This document shows, piece after piece, positions 1 to 6,255 of a stretch of DNA of 15,486 bases (its first letter is position 1; the number at the start of each line of letters is the position of its first letter). Position numbers and translations under genes: made by a program. Below the pieces are notes generated by a model that was not told the origin of the DNA, ran no database searches, and saw only the letters and a program-made list of their open reading frames with translations. The DNA lies in the NCBI GenBank assembly GCA_964356315.1, contig CAYHHA010000030.1, positions 1 through 15,486 of the forward strand, written 5' to 3'. The stretch comes from CAYGFH01 sp964356315 (GTDB lineage: Bacteria > Patescibacteriota > Microgenomatia > UBA10105 > UBA927).

Positions 1-150
1 GCTACAGGACCTATATCATTCAAAACCACTTTTTTACCAAGTCTTTCACCGTTGATACCGCAAAGCGGTACTTCGTCGATACGACTCCGGCTACAGGACC
101 TTGAAGGTTTTTACACCGACAAATACGACACCAATGGTGCGTATGCATGT

Positions 151-159
151 ATTATATCA
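151..159 (-). promoter_or_regulatory. Possible left-facing extended -10 promoter
   Basis: TGATATAAT on the minus strand, read from 159 to 151, is a perfect extended -10 (TGnTATAAT) and is identical to the one in front of rplS. The predicted start is near 144. An ATG at 148 lies too close to the hexamer to be used. The product is unknown. In AT-rich DNA such a hexamer can also occur by chance. Confidence 0.35.
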
Positions 160-196
160 AAAATGATTCATATATTCCTATACCCACTTCATTTCG

Positions 197-205
197 TGCT
201 ACTAT
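197..205 (+). promoter_or_regulatory. Extended -10 promoter of the GH125 gene, predicted leaderless
   Basis: TG-C-TACTAT at 197-205 fits an extended -10. Six bases separate it from the ATG at 212, so a normal start site falls on the A of the start codon. No good -35 hexamer is seen 16-18 nt upstream, as is usual for extended -10 promoters. No Shine-Dalgarno sequence precedes the ATG. Confidence 0.5.
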
Positions 206-211
206 AGAACT

Positions 212-1555
212 ATGCCCAAACGAATTACCAACGAGATCCATGATTTTTCCAGACTCCATGATCGTCCTTCCGCAGAAGAGCGGGTATTCCAGAATGTCAC
301 CATAGATTCTGTAACTTCAAAAACAGCGGAGCAAATACAAGATCCTGATATCCAGCGACTATTTACCAATTGTTTTCCCAATACTCTGGATACCACGGTC
401 TATTTTTCTGATACGTTAGGAGCTCCTGACACATTTATCGTCACTGGAGACATACCTGCTATGTGGCTTCGGGATTCTACGAATCAGTTCTGGCCTTACA
501 TGGCATATATACTACAAGATCCTGAATTGCAACAACTCGCCATAGGACTCATAAATCGCCAAGTACAATGCATACTTACCGACCCATATGCTAACGCATT
601 TGAAATAAATTATGAACCATGGGAGAGGAAATATGAGCTGGATTCACTTGCGGCATTTTTGAGACTCTCTGACCGATACTACACTGAGACGCATGACCTC
701 ACAGTTTTTTCCGCAAAATGGATTGAAGCTATTAGATCTATCCTCCAATTGTTTATTCTCGAGCAAAATACTCTGAGTAAAGACAACAGTGAGCTTCTCT
801 ATCATTTCACGACAAAATCTGGACACTTGCATCCTGCTATACGCCTTCACGGATACGGCTATCCCGGAAAGCACTGTGGATTAATTCGGAGTGTATTTCG
901 TCCCTCAGACGATGAGACCGTTTTTCCGTATCATATTGCTTCAAACGCGATGACTGCAGTGCACCTAGAAAAAATAGCAACCATTCTTGATAAAATCGGA
1001 GAATTTGAACTGCAAAAACTATGCCTCCATATCGCCCGTCAGATACGAGAGGGCATTTCCACGTGGGGAATTATCACCCATCCTGTCTACGGACTAATCT
1101 ATGCATATGAAGTCGATGGTTTTGGATCATCGAGTGTCATGGATGACCCAAATATACCAAGCTTATTAAGCCTTCCGTATATTGGATTTGTTTCTTCTAC
1201 AAATGATGTCTATCAGCACACTCGGAAACTGATATTAAGTAAATGGAATTCGTTTTATGCCAAAGGCTCTATAGCATGTGGACTAACGTCTCCGCATGTT
1301 GGCGTCTGTGACCGGTTTTGGCCGATGGCAACAATTATGCAAGCGATGACAAGCTCTGATCCTGAAGAAATCAAAAATTGCCTCCGGACGATAAAGGATA
1401 CTCATGCAGGAACATTTTTTATCCATGAAAGCATCCACATCGATGATCCTCATAAATTTACCAGACACTGGTTTTCATGGGCTAACTCATTATTTGGAGA
1501 ATTGATTATTCAATTGGTGGCTACTTCCCCTGAAATACTTTCTCGTCCTCTCTAG
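212..1555 (+). CDS. GH125 family exo-alpha-1,6-mannosidase (formerly DUF1237), cytoplasmic
   Basis: This 447-aa protein matches the usual length of glycoside hydrolase family 125, metal-independent inverting exo-alpha-mannosidases that act mainly on alpha-1,6-linked mannose. Motifs seen are GDIPAMWLRDSTNQFWPY at about 79-96, YEPWERKYELDSL at about 134-146, RPSDDETVFPY at about 230-240 (the RPSDD aspartate is the likely general acid), and HESIHIDDPHKFTRHWFSWANSLFGEL near 404-430, whose Glu is the likely general base. There is no signal peptide or membrane segment, so it should work inside the cell on imported oligosaccharides or on its own glycans. It is the only plus-strand gene, is transcribed alone, and converges with the CDF gene 14 bp away. 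No transporter or other glycosidase is nearby, so the substrate is unknown. The family call is firm. The exact linkage specificity is inferred. Confidence 0.9.
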   Translation: MPKRITNEIHDFSRLHDRPSAEERVFQNVTIDSVTSKTAEQIQDPDIQRLFTNCFPNTLDTTVYFSDTLGAPDTFIVTGDIPAMWLRDSTNQFWPYMAYILQDPELQQLAIGLINRQVQCILTDPYANAFEINYEPWERKYELDSLAAFLRLSDRYYTETHDLTVFSAKWIEAIRSILQLFILEQNTLSKDNSELLYHFTTKSGHLHPAIRLHGYGYPGKHCGLIRSVFRPSDDETVFPYHIASNAMTAVHLEKIATILDKIGEFELQKLCLHIARQIREGISTWGIITHPVYGLIYAYEVDGFGSSSVMDDPNIPSLLSLPYIGFVSSTNDVYQHTRKLILSKWNSFYAKGSIACGLTSPHVGVCDRFWPMATIMQAMTSSDPEEIKNCLRTIKDTHAGTFFIHESIHIDDPHKFTRHWFSWANSLFGELIIQLVATSPEILSRPL

Positions 1556-1569
1556 AGTTGGTGTGTCGA

Positions 1570-2478
1570 TTAATTATCTCTATCTATCAAGATATCTTTA
1601 TCGCTCTTAGGATCTTCTTTTGGCTCCAAGTGCGTGGTTATCGTCATTTTATCGAACTTCCCGCGTAAATCTTCTTCCATACTTTCCAATAAATCGTGAC
1701 CCTTTTGTACTGACCAATTTCCCGGAACAAGAACATGAAACGTCACAAATCGTCTGGCCCCTGCCTGCCTCGTCCGAAGACCGTGATAGGAAATACCTTT
1801 TTTACAATAGGTATCTATCACTTTTGTCACCTCACGAATGTCCTCTTCACTTATGGAAGTATCCATAAATCCGAGAGCGGATTGTTTTATGATATCTATA
1901 GCAGAAAATACGATATTAATAGAAACGAGAATAGCGATAATCGGATCGAGAATATCGATACGAGTAATTAACACAACGAAAATTCCCAGCACGACTGCGA
2001 TAGAGGTCCATACGTCGGTCATTAAATGATGTGCATCACTTGTGAGGGTAATTGAGCGAAATTTTTTCCCAGCTCGAAAAAGCTGTAACGCAACAATGAG
2101 ATTTATGAGTGAAGCGAGCACCGAAACACCTATGCCTACAAAAGACAGTTCGAGAGGAGCTGGATGCAATATCCTCTCTATAGCAGTATATGCGATACTT
2201 CCTGAAGCAATAAAGATAAATAACCCCTCTGCGATACTGGAAAAATACTCTGCTTTTCCATGACCATATGCATGAAGATTATCTGGTGGTCGCGCAGCGA
2301 TAGACAATGCTACTAGCGCGACAATTGCAGCTATCAAATTTACGAGTGACTCTATCGCATCGGATAAAAGCCCTACAGATCCCGTCAGCACATACGCAAG
2401 TGACTTTAGTCCGACGGTCACAATAGCAGCGCCAATAGATAACCACGCATACGATGAGGGTTTAGAAAAGAATGCCAT
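1570..2478 (-). CDS. Cation diffusion facilitator (FieF-like metal/proton antiporter)
   Basis: This 302-aa inner-membrane protein has about six hydrophobic helices in its first 200 residues and a cytoplasmic C-terminal domain. CDF proteins export divalent metals (Zn, Fe, Mn, Co, Cd) in exchange for protons, as dimers. HAYGHGKAEYFSSIAEG (about 69-85) and the C-terminal HGLRTRQAGARRFVTFHV resemble E. coli FieF closely. By that alignment the transport site is E43, N47, H151 and D155, where FieF has D45, D49, H153 and D157. The Asp-to-Glu and Asp-to-Asn changes may shift metal preference. The C-terminal domain keeps His residues that could bind metal. The tail after THLEP is acidic and lysine-rich. 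The start is ATG at 2478, just behind a -10 element. It is transcribed alone and convergent with the GH125 gene. The metal cannot be told from sequence. Confidence 0.9.
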   Translation of the reverse strand: MAFFSKPSSYAWLSIGAAIVTVGLKSLAYVLTGSVGLLSDAIESLVNLIAAIVALVALSIAARPPDNLHAYGHGKAEYFSSIAEGLFIFIASGSIAYTAIERILHPAPLELSFVGIGVSVLASLINLIVALQLFRAGKKFRSITLTSDAHHLMTDVWTSIAVVLGIFVVLITRIDILDPIIAILVSINIVFSAIDIIKQSALGFMDTSISEEDIREVTKVIDTYCKKGISYHGLRTRQAGARRFVTFHVLVPGNWSVQKGHDLLESMEEDLRGKFDKMTITTHLEPKEDPKSDKDILIDRDN

Positions 2479-2485
2479 AAAAGAA

Positions 2486-2494
2486 ATTGTATCA
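2486..2494 (-). promoter_or_regulatory. Extended -10 promoter of the CDF gene, predicted leaderless
   Basis: TG-A-TACAAT, read from 2494 to 2486, followed by seven bases and then ATG at 2478. The predicted transcription start is at or next to the start codon. No -35 hexamer and no Shine-Dalgarno sequence are seen. The promoter sits in the 26-bp gap after yraN. Confidence 0.5.
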
Positions 2495-2504
2495 CACCAG
2501 GGTC

Positions 2505-2882
2505 TTATTCCGTGACGCTTTCGATATGGTTAAAGTAGACGATCTTATCATCTTCATCCAATTCAATACCTATCACATCTATACGGAGTGATTCGGGGAG
2601 CCCCGCATGGGAAAGAATATAATACTGTGCTGTTTGTATGACTTCTCTGAGTTTTTTCGGTGTCACTGATTCCTCTGGAAGACCAAATTCTGTCCCTATT
2701 CGGGTTTTTACCTCGACAAACACCAAAGTATTTTTATGGATACAGATGATATCTAACTCCCCATACCGCGCCTTGAAATTTCGATCAATAATGCGATATC
2801 CTTTTTTTTGAAGGTAATTTGAAGCAATCGTTTCCCCGGTTTTACCCAGTTGTTGTTTGTGGAGTGCTTGGGACAAATTCAT
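2505..2882 (-). CDS. yraN: YraN/UPF0102 family endonuclease-like protein
   Basis: This 125-aa protein has the usual length and motifs of the YraN (UPF0102) family, a restriction-endonuclease-like fold often found next to rplS and rnhB. Seen are LGKTGETIASNYLQKKGYRI near the N terminus, then ARYGELDIICIHKNTLVFVEVKTR, which carries the D...E-x-K signature of PD-(D/E)XK nucleases (D of ELDII, EVK). The biological role of the family is not settled; a DNA repair or recombination role has been suggested. The ATG at 2882 lies inside the 3' end of rplS (41-nt overlap), with no Shine-Dalgarno, so translation is probably coupled to rplS. The ten residues before LGKTGE are longer than in most homologues, but no better start is present. 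Confidence 0.9.
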   Translation of the reverse strand: MNLSQALHKQQLGKTGETIASNYLQKKGYRIIDRNFKARYGELDIICIHKNTLVFVEVKTRIGTEFGLPEESVTPKKLREVIQTAQYYILSHAGLPESLRIDVIGIELDEDDKIVYFNHIESVTE

Positions 2883-3261
2883 CTATTTTTGTCGCGGCTT
2901 TCCCGATGCGGTCGCGTAGGTAATAGAGCTTTGCTCGTCTGACTTGTCCAGCTTTTTTGATTTCAATATTTTTTATCCAAGGAGAAATGATTGGGAAAAT
3001 ACGCTCTATACCGACATGACCCGTTGCGATACGTCGTACCATGAACATAATGTTTGCCCCTGTGCCTTTGATAGCGATGACGATCCCCTCATACACCTGG
3101 GTGCGCTCATGGGTTTCTTCTTTGACTTCTTTTTTGGTTTTTCCGGAAACTTTTTCTTTTTCAATGAGCTTGTAGTGCACACGGACAGTATCGCCGACAT
3201 GAAATGTCACGCTTTTTTTTGTTTCGCCTTCGCCAGTTGTCCAGATTGCTGAGTTCGCCAT
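2842..3261 (-). CDS. rplS: 50S ribosomal protein L19, with internal insertion
   Basis: L19 is a structural protein at the 30S-50S interface. Conserved parts seen are VGDTVRVHYKL, RTQVYEGIVIAIKGTG, RRIATGHVGIERIFPIISPWI and GQVRRAKLYYLRDRIGKAA. At 139 aa it exceeds the usual 115 or so. The extra length comes from a Lys/Glu-rich insertion at about residues 34-51 between two beta strands, a longer N terminus, and a C-terminal tail ending in TPQTTTG. The start is ATG at 3261, three bases after the predicted transcript start. It forms a two-gene unit with yraN, which it overlaps by 41 nt. The rimM-trmD genes that often precede rplS are absent; pyrG lies upstream instead. Confidence 0.95.
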   Translation of the reverse strand: MANSAIWTTGEGETKKSVTFHVGDTVRVHYKLIEKEKVSGKTKKEVKEETHERTQVYEGIVIAIKGTGANIMFMVRRIATGHVGIERIFPIISPWIKNIEIKKAGQVRRAKLYYLRDRIGKAATKIDEFVPSTPQTTTG

Positions 3262-3269
3262 AGAAAGGT

Positions 3270-3299
3270 ATTATATCATGCTAGTATACTCTCAAACAA
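3270..3299 (-). promoter_or_regulatory. rplS-yraN promoter, predicted leaderless
   Basis: On the minus strand, TTGTTT (3299-3294), an 18-nt spacer, then TATAAT (3275-3270) with a TG extension at 3278-3277. Eight bases separate the hexamer from the ATG at 3261, so the predicted start site (about 3263) leaves a leader of about 2 nt. No Shine-Dalgarno sequence fits in that space. Confidence 0.65.
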
Positions 3300-3330
3300 G
3301 CCCTAGAGCCTCAACCATATCCTACATTCT

Positions 3331-3397
3331 TGTCATCCCCGCGTATGCGGAGATCAAGTTCATTTTTTAACCGATTCCCGTTTTCACGGGAATGACA
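3331..3397. repeat. Two-hairpin inverted intergenic repeat, copy 1
   Basis: This 67-bp element begins TGTCATCCCCG and ends CGGGAATGACA, so its ends are inverted copies. The right half is a perfect 8-bp stem with a 4-nt loop (ATTCCCGT/ACGGGAAT, 3374-3393). The left half is a similar stem (ATCCCCGC/GCGGAGAT) with one mismatch. About 17 bp of AT-rich DNA separates the two. It lies between the pyrG stop and the rplS promoter. Neither strand shows a T-tract placed right behind a stem, so it is not a typical intrinsic terminator for pyrG, although it could stabilise a 3' end. The plan resembles REP doublets (REPIN/BIME). Confidence 0.75.
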
Positions 3398-3410
3398 AAC
3401 AGAAATAGCC

Positions 3411-5054
3411 CTAGAGGCTCGCCATGTATTCTAAAAATATTGGGTGCGGGACAATAGGAGTGGAGCGATATTCAGGGTGATACTGGGTTCCTACGAAAAA
3501 GGGATGTACTTTTTTCGGAAGTTCGACAATTTCCACCAAATTTTCGACCAATGATCGACCTGCTAAAATAAGTCCTGCATTTTCCAATTGTGGCGCGTAG
3601 GCATCGTTAAATTCATATCTATGACGGTGCCGTTCTCCAACCACCTTCTGATCTGGATTATCATATCCTTTATAGGTAATGTACGCACCATCTGATATGC
3701 TTCCTTTTTTCACCTGACACTCCCAACGTCCGAGTCGCATAGTCCCACCATAGGCCCTGCGCTTGAGAATCTCTTCTTGGCCTTGGATCATATGAATGAC
3801 TGGGTGTGGTGTGCCTGAATCGCATTCTAGTGTATGAGCTCCAGCAAGTCCTAAAACATTCCGTGCATATTCCACTACAGCCAACTGCATACCATAACAA
3901 AGCCCCAAATATGGAATTTTTTGCTCGCGCGCGTGTTGGATAGCGCGAATTTTCCCCTCTACCCCTCGCGGACCCCATCCGATAGGCACGATAATACCAT
4001 CTACTCCCGTGATATCTTTTAGGTCTCCTTTTTCCAGTTTTTCGGCATTCACCCATCTGACGTCGGTATCGATCCCTTTTGCCCACGCGGCGTGATCTAT
4101 GGCGTCCATAAGGGCCGCGTAGCTATCGCGAAGCTGATATTCGCCCGTCGCGAAATACTTTCCTACGATCGCAATCGTCTTTTTCTTTTGCTTTTTTACT
4201 AATATGGTTTCGACCATCGATTCCCATTTGGAAATATCGAGTTTATTGAGAGGAAGGCCAAGCATTGTTAAGATTTTTTCATCAAATTTTTGATCGGTTA
4301 AATGCCTTGGTATGCCGTATGGACTTTTTAGATCAACACTATCGATAACATTTTCTTCGTCTACTCCGCAAAACAGGGCAAATCGGTCTCGGCGTCTCTC
4401 GTCCATCGGCTTTTCTGCCCGTGCGACAATAAAGTCAGGCTGAATACCCATAGAATTAAGCATTTTGACTGATAGTTGAGTCGGTTTTGTTTTTGGCTCG
4501 CCCAAATGACTTGGAGTAGGCAAGTAACTGACGTGCACGTGCACTACCGTATTTTTCCGATCACGGGATAAAATACGTGAGGCTTCATAATACAACGCAT
4601 TTTGATATTCTCCTGCAGTTCCTCCCAATTCTATGACGACAACATCACTTTTTTCTTTTTCTCCCGCGGCTTTTATACGATCCAATATTTCATCGGTTAC
4701 ATGCGGGATGGTTTCCACATCCTCACCGTTATAGCCAAAATTTCTCTCCCGGTGAATGACCGCCTGATACACCTGACCCATGGTAATAAAGTTATGGCGG
4801 TACATGTTTTTCCCAAGGAATTTCTCATAGGTGCCCATGTCCATATCCGCTTCTGTGCCATCATCCATCAAAAACGCATCACCATGTTCGATAGGGTTAA
4901 TAAGCCCAGCATCGATATTCAGGTAATTTTCACATTTGACTGGGGTCACAGTATAGCCTCTGTTTTGGAGAAGAAGGGCGATTGAAGCGGTGGTAATGCC
5001 CTTTCCGAGTCCGGATATAACACCACCTGATACAAAAATATATTTAGTCGGCAT
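3411..5054 (-). CDS. pyrG: CTP synthase
   Basis: This 547-aa two-domain enzyme makes CTP from UTP, ATP and glutamine. The synthetase domain shows GGVISGLGKGITTAS (P-loop, about 10-24), DDGTEADMDMGTYE with the Mg-binding Asp (about 64-76), IELGGTAG (about 141-148) and KTKPTQ (UTP/CTP phosphate site). The class I glutaminase domain has PYLGLCYGMQ with the nucleophile Cys, and QYHPEYRSTPIVPHP with catalytic His and Glu. The segment that is DIE in E. coli (residues 147-149), a contact for the feedback inhibitor CTP, reads EYQ here (149-151). The N-terminal KCENYLNIDAG also differs from the usual KLDPYLNVDPG. The ATG at 5054 sits directly behind a promoter. The gene is transcribed alone. Confidence 0.97.
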   Translation of the reverse strand: MPTKYIFVSGGVISGLGKGITTASIALLLQNRGYTVTPVKCENYLNIDAGLINPIEHGDAFLMDDGTEADMDMGTYEKFLGKNMYRHNFITMGQVYQAVIHRERNFGYNGEDVETIPHVTDEILDRIKAAGEKEKSDVVVIELGGTAGEYQNALYYEASRILSRDRKNTVVHVHVSYLPTPSHLGEPKTKPTQLSVKMLNSMGIQPDFIVARAEKPMDERRRDRFALFCGVDEENVIDSVDLKSPYGIPRHLTDQKFDEKILTMLGLPLNKLDISKWESMVETILVKKQKKKTIAIVGKYFATGEYQLRDSYAALMDAIDHAAWAKGIDTDVRWVNAEKLEKGDLKDITGVDGIIVPIGWGPRGVEGKIRAIQHAREQKIPYLGLCYGMQLAVVEYARNVLGLAGAHTLECDSGTPHPVIHMIQGQEEILKRRAYGGTMRLGRWECQVKKGSISDGAYITYKGYDNPDQKVVGERHRHRYEFNDAYAPQLENAGLILAGRSLVENLVEIVELPKKVHPFFVGTQYHPEYRSTPIVPHPIFLEYMASL

Positions 5055-5059
5055 GGTCT

Positions 5060-5089
5060 AAGATACCAAATTTATATTACCCCTGTCAA
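5060..5089 (-). promoter_or_regulatory. pyrG promoter, predicted leaderless
   Basis: A perfect -35 TTGACA (5089-5084), an 18-nt spacer, then TATCTT (5065-5060). Only five bases separate the -10 from the ATG at 5054, so the start codon is the likely 5' end of the mRNA. There is no room for the leader used by Bacillus-type pyrG attenuation. Confidence 0.6.
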
Positions 5090-5136
5090 AGGGACAATTC
5101 TACGCTACTGTTTTTTGGTTGTTGAATACCATTTTT

Positions 5137-5499
5137 CTATGTTGAACTCTCTGCTGTTTGCGATTGAGCATTGGAATATGAATATACAACAACCATATTA
5201 TTTCCAAGTGCCTGAATGATTTCTTGCGGTGGAATTCTGAGAAGATTGTGGACACGGGTAATAACTTGCTTTGATTCAAGACGACCAGGGAACACAAGAC
5301 GCTCAGATTCAAATACAGCAGGAATTTGAGTTGCCAAACCATAGATTACTAAACCTGATGGATCGTGAAGACCGTCTTCTAGATTTGGTTTCACCAGGTG
5401 AACGTTCATCAAATACCACGGACCGGCATCACCTTGACTCAAGACAACCTCAGAATGTTTCTGATAGAGCGCGTATTGTGTACGACCAAGTTCATTCAT
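5137..5499 (-). CDS. Hypothetical protein downstream of upp
   Basis: I do not recognise this 120-aa protein. It has ordinary amino-acid composition, no signal peptide and no membrane helix. The middle (about 25-75) reads like a folded domain with alternating hydrophobic residues (PWYLMNVHLVKP, SGLVIYGLATQIPAVFES, RLVFPGRLESKQVITRVHNLL). The C-terminal end is a Ser/Thr/Gln-rich tail (SNAQSQTAESST). It starts 33 bp after the upp stop on the same strand, so it is probably co-transcribed with upp. A weak -10 (TAAACT, 5510-5505), 5 nt before the ATG, could also give it its own leaderless start. It is preferred over the overlapping shorter frames because it is the longest and fits the gap between upp and pyrG. 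Its function is unknown. Confidence 0.6.
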   Translation of the reverse strand: MNELGRTQYALYQKHSEVVLSQGDAGPWYLMNVHLVKPNLEDGLHDPSGLVIYGLATQIPAVFESERLVFPGRLESKQVITRVHNLLRIPPQEIIQALGNNMVVVYSYSNAQSQTAESST

Positions 5500-5532
5500 A
5501 TGACAGTTTATTCCTATCGTTTGCGATACTAT

Positions 5533-6174
5533 TTACGAAATAGAAAATCCCTCTGTACCAAAATACCGATCACCGAAATCACCGAGCCCTGGAACTATAT
5601 ACGATGCGCTGTTGAGTTTTTCATCTAATGCTGCGGTAATAATCTGAACATCAGGATGCTTTTTTGTCACACGTTTCACCCCTTCGGGAGCAGAAACGAT
5701 GCTGACCGCCACTAGTCTCGTTGCTCCTCGTTCTTTGACGGCGCAAAGTGTATCATCCATAGATCCTCCTGTTGCAAGCATAGGATCCACAACAAATACG
5801 ATGTTTGAAGACAAAATTTTCGGAATTTTTTTATAGTATTCCCTAGCAATTGCGGTTTTCTCATCGCGCTCCAGTCCGATAAACCCAACCGAAGCATTTG
5901 GAAGCATTTCCTGAGTCGCAAACAACATAGCCAGTCCCGCGCGAAGCACAGGAACTATAATGACCTCATCTTTCAGAGATTTTCCCACAAATGGACACAG
6001 TGGCGTCTCTATGTTTTTGTCTTCAAGGGTCATATGTTTCGTAGCTTCAAGGATAAGAATTTTTGACACAATATCCGCATGCCTGCGAAATTCATCTGTA
6101 CGCACCGTCTTATCACGAAGTCGGGTTAAAGAATGCTCTATAAGCGGATGCGAAACAATTGTTAAATTTTTCAT
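5533..6174 (-). CDS. upp: Uracil phosphoribosyltransferase
   Basis: Upp joins uracil to PRPP to give UMP, the salvage route. From the ATG at 6174 the protein has 213 aa, the family's usual length. It begins MKNLTIVSHPLIEHSLTRLRDK, typical of the family. Seen are IVPVLRAGLAML, the PRPP-binding VVDPMLATGGS (about 128-138), and the uracil-binding YIVPGLGDFGDRYFGT at the C terminus. An upstream start at 6216 would add 14 residues encoded by an intergenic repeat and by the promoter, so it is rejected. The ATG lies six bases after a TATACT hexamer. The hypothetical gene follows 33 bp downstream, and pyrE ends 67 bp upstream. Confidence 0.95.
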   Translation of the reverse strand: MKNLTIVSHPLIEHSLTRLRDKTVRTDEFRRHADIVSKILILEATKHMTLEDKNIETPLCPFVGKSLKDEVIIVPVLRAGLAMLFATQEMLPNASVGFIGLERDEKTAIAREYYKKIPKILSSNIVFVVDPMLATGGSMDDTLCAVKERGATRLVAVSIVSAPEGVKRVTKKHPDVQIITAALDEKLNSASYIVPGLGDFGDRYFGTEGFSIS

Positions 6175-6180
6175 ATTTAA

Positions 6181-6186
6181 AGTATA
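6181..6186 (-). promoter_or_regulatory. upp -10 element, predicted leaderless
   Basis: TATACT (6186-6181) followed by TTAAAT and then ATG at 6174 puts the +1 on the A of the start codon. No good -35 is seen, because the region upstream is repeat copy 2, whose end begins at the base next to the hexamer (6187). An alternative is read-through from the pyr operon. Confidence 0.45.
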
Positions 6187-6255
6187 TGTCATTCCCGTCC
6201 CGCTGAGCGGGAACAATCTACTTTTAAAACGATCCCCGTCTTCACGGGGATGACA
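6187..6255. repeat. Two-hairpin inverted intergenic repeat, copy 2, supplies pyrE stop
   Basis: This 69-bp element begins TGTCATTCCCG and ends CGGGGATGACA. The right half is a perfect stem (ATCCCCGT/ACGGGGAT with loop CTTC, 6232-6251). The left half is a compound hairpin built on TCCCGCT/AGCGGGA. The TGA stop of pyrE (6244-6242) and its last four codons (VSSP) lie inside the element. The other end touches the upp -10 hexamer. It is the same family as copies at 3331-3397 and 9714-9795. Confidence 0.75.

Larger units (their letters stand above)
1..211. other. Left-edge non-coding or degenerate stretch with a direct repeat and hairpins
   Basis: No convincing gene is seen here. A 12-bp direct repeat, GCTACAGGACCT, occurs at 1-12 and 90-101. 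A perfect hairpin, TACCGC-AAA-GCGGTA, lies at 56-70, and a short one (CACC/GGTG) near 129-139. On the minus strand a strong extended -10 (TGATATAAT, 159-151) points left and predicts a transcript from about position 144. Several short frames on both strands have protein-like composition, but none has a start codon and runs cleanly off the edge. This could be the 5' part of a left-facing RNA, a decayed coding fragment, or part of a repeat that continues outside the window. Confidence 0.3.

Noticed and set aside
3006..3200. Lys-rich 64-aa frame opposite to or out of frame with rplS
   Set aside because: It is an out-of-frame reading of the Lys/Glu-rich rplS insertion on the same strand.
3331..3397. 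Repeat copy 1 as an intrinsic terminator of pyrG
   Set aside because: Stable stems are present, but no T-run follows them directly on the minus strand. The same structure occurs inside an operon between pyrB and pyrC.
3670..4086. 138-aa minus-strand frame inside pyrG
   Set aside because: It is an Arg/Gly-rich out-of-frame shadow of the CTP synthase glutaminase domain, which is intact in its own frame.
5100..5342. 80-aa minus-strand open frame overlapping the hypothetical gene and reaching the pyrG promoter
   Set aside because: It is shorter than the overlapping 120-aa frame, has no start signal, and resembles no protein.
6175..6216. Upstream ATG extending Upp by 14 residues
   Set aside because: The extension is encoded by repeat copy 2 and the -10 element. 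Upp homologues begin at the MKNLTIV point.
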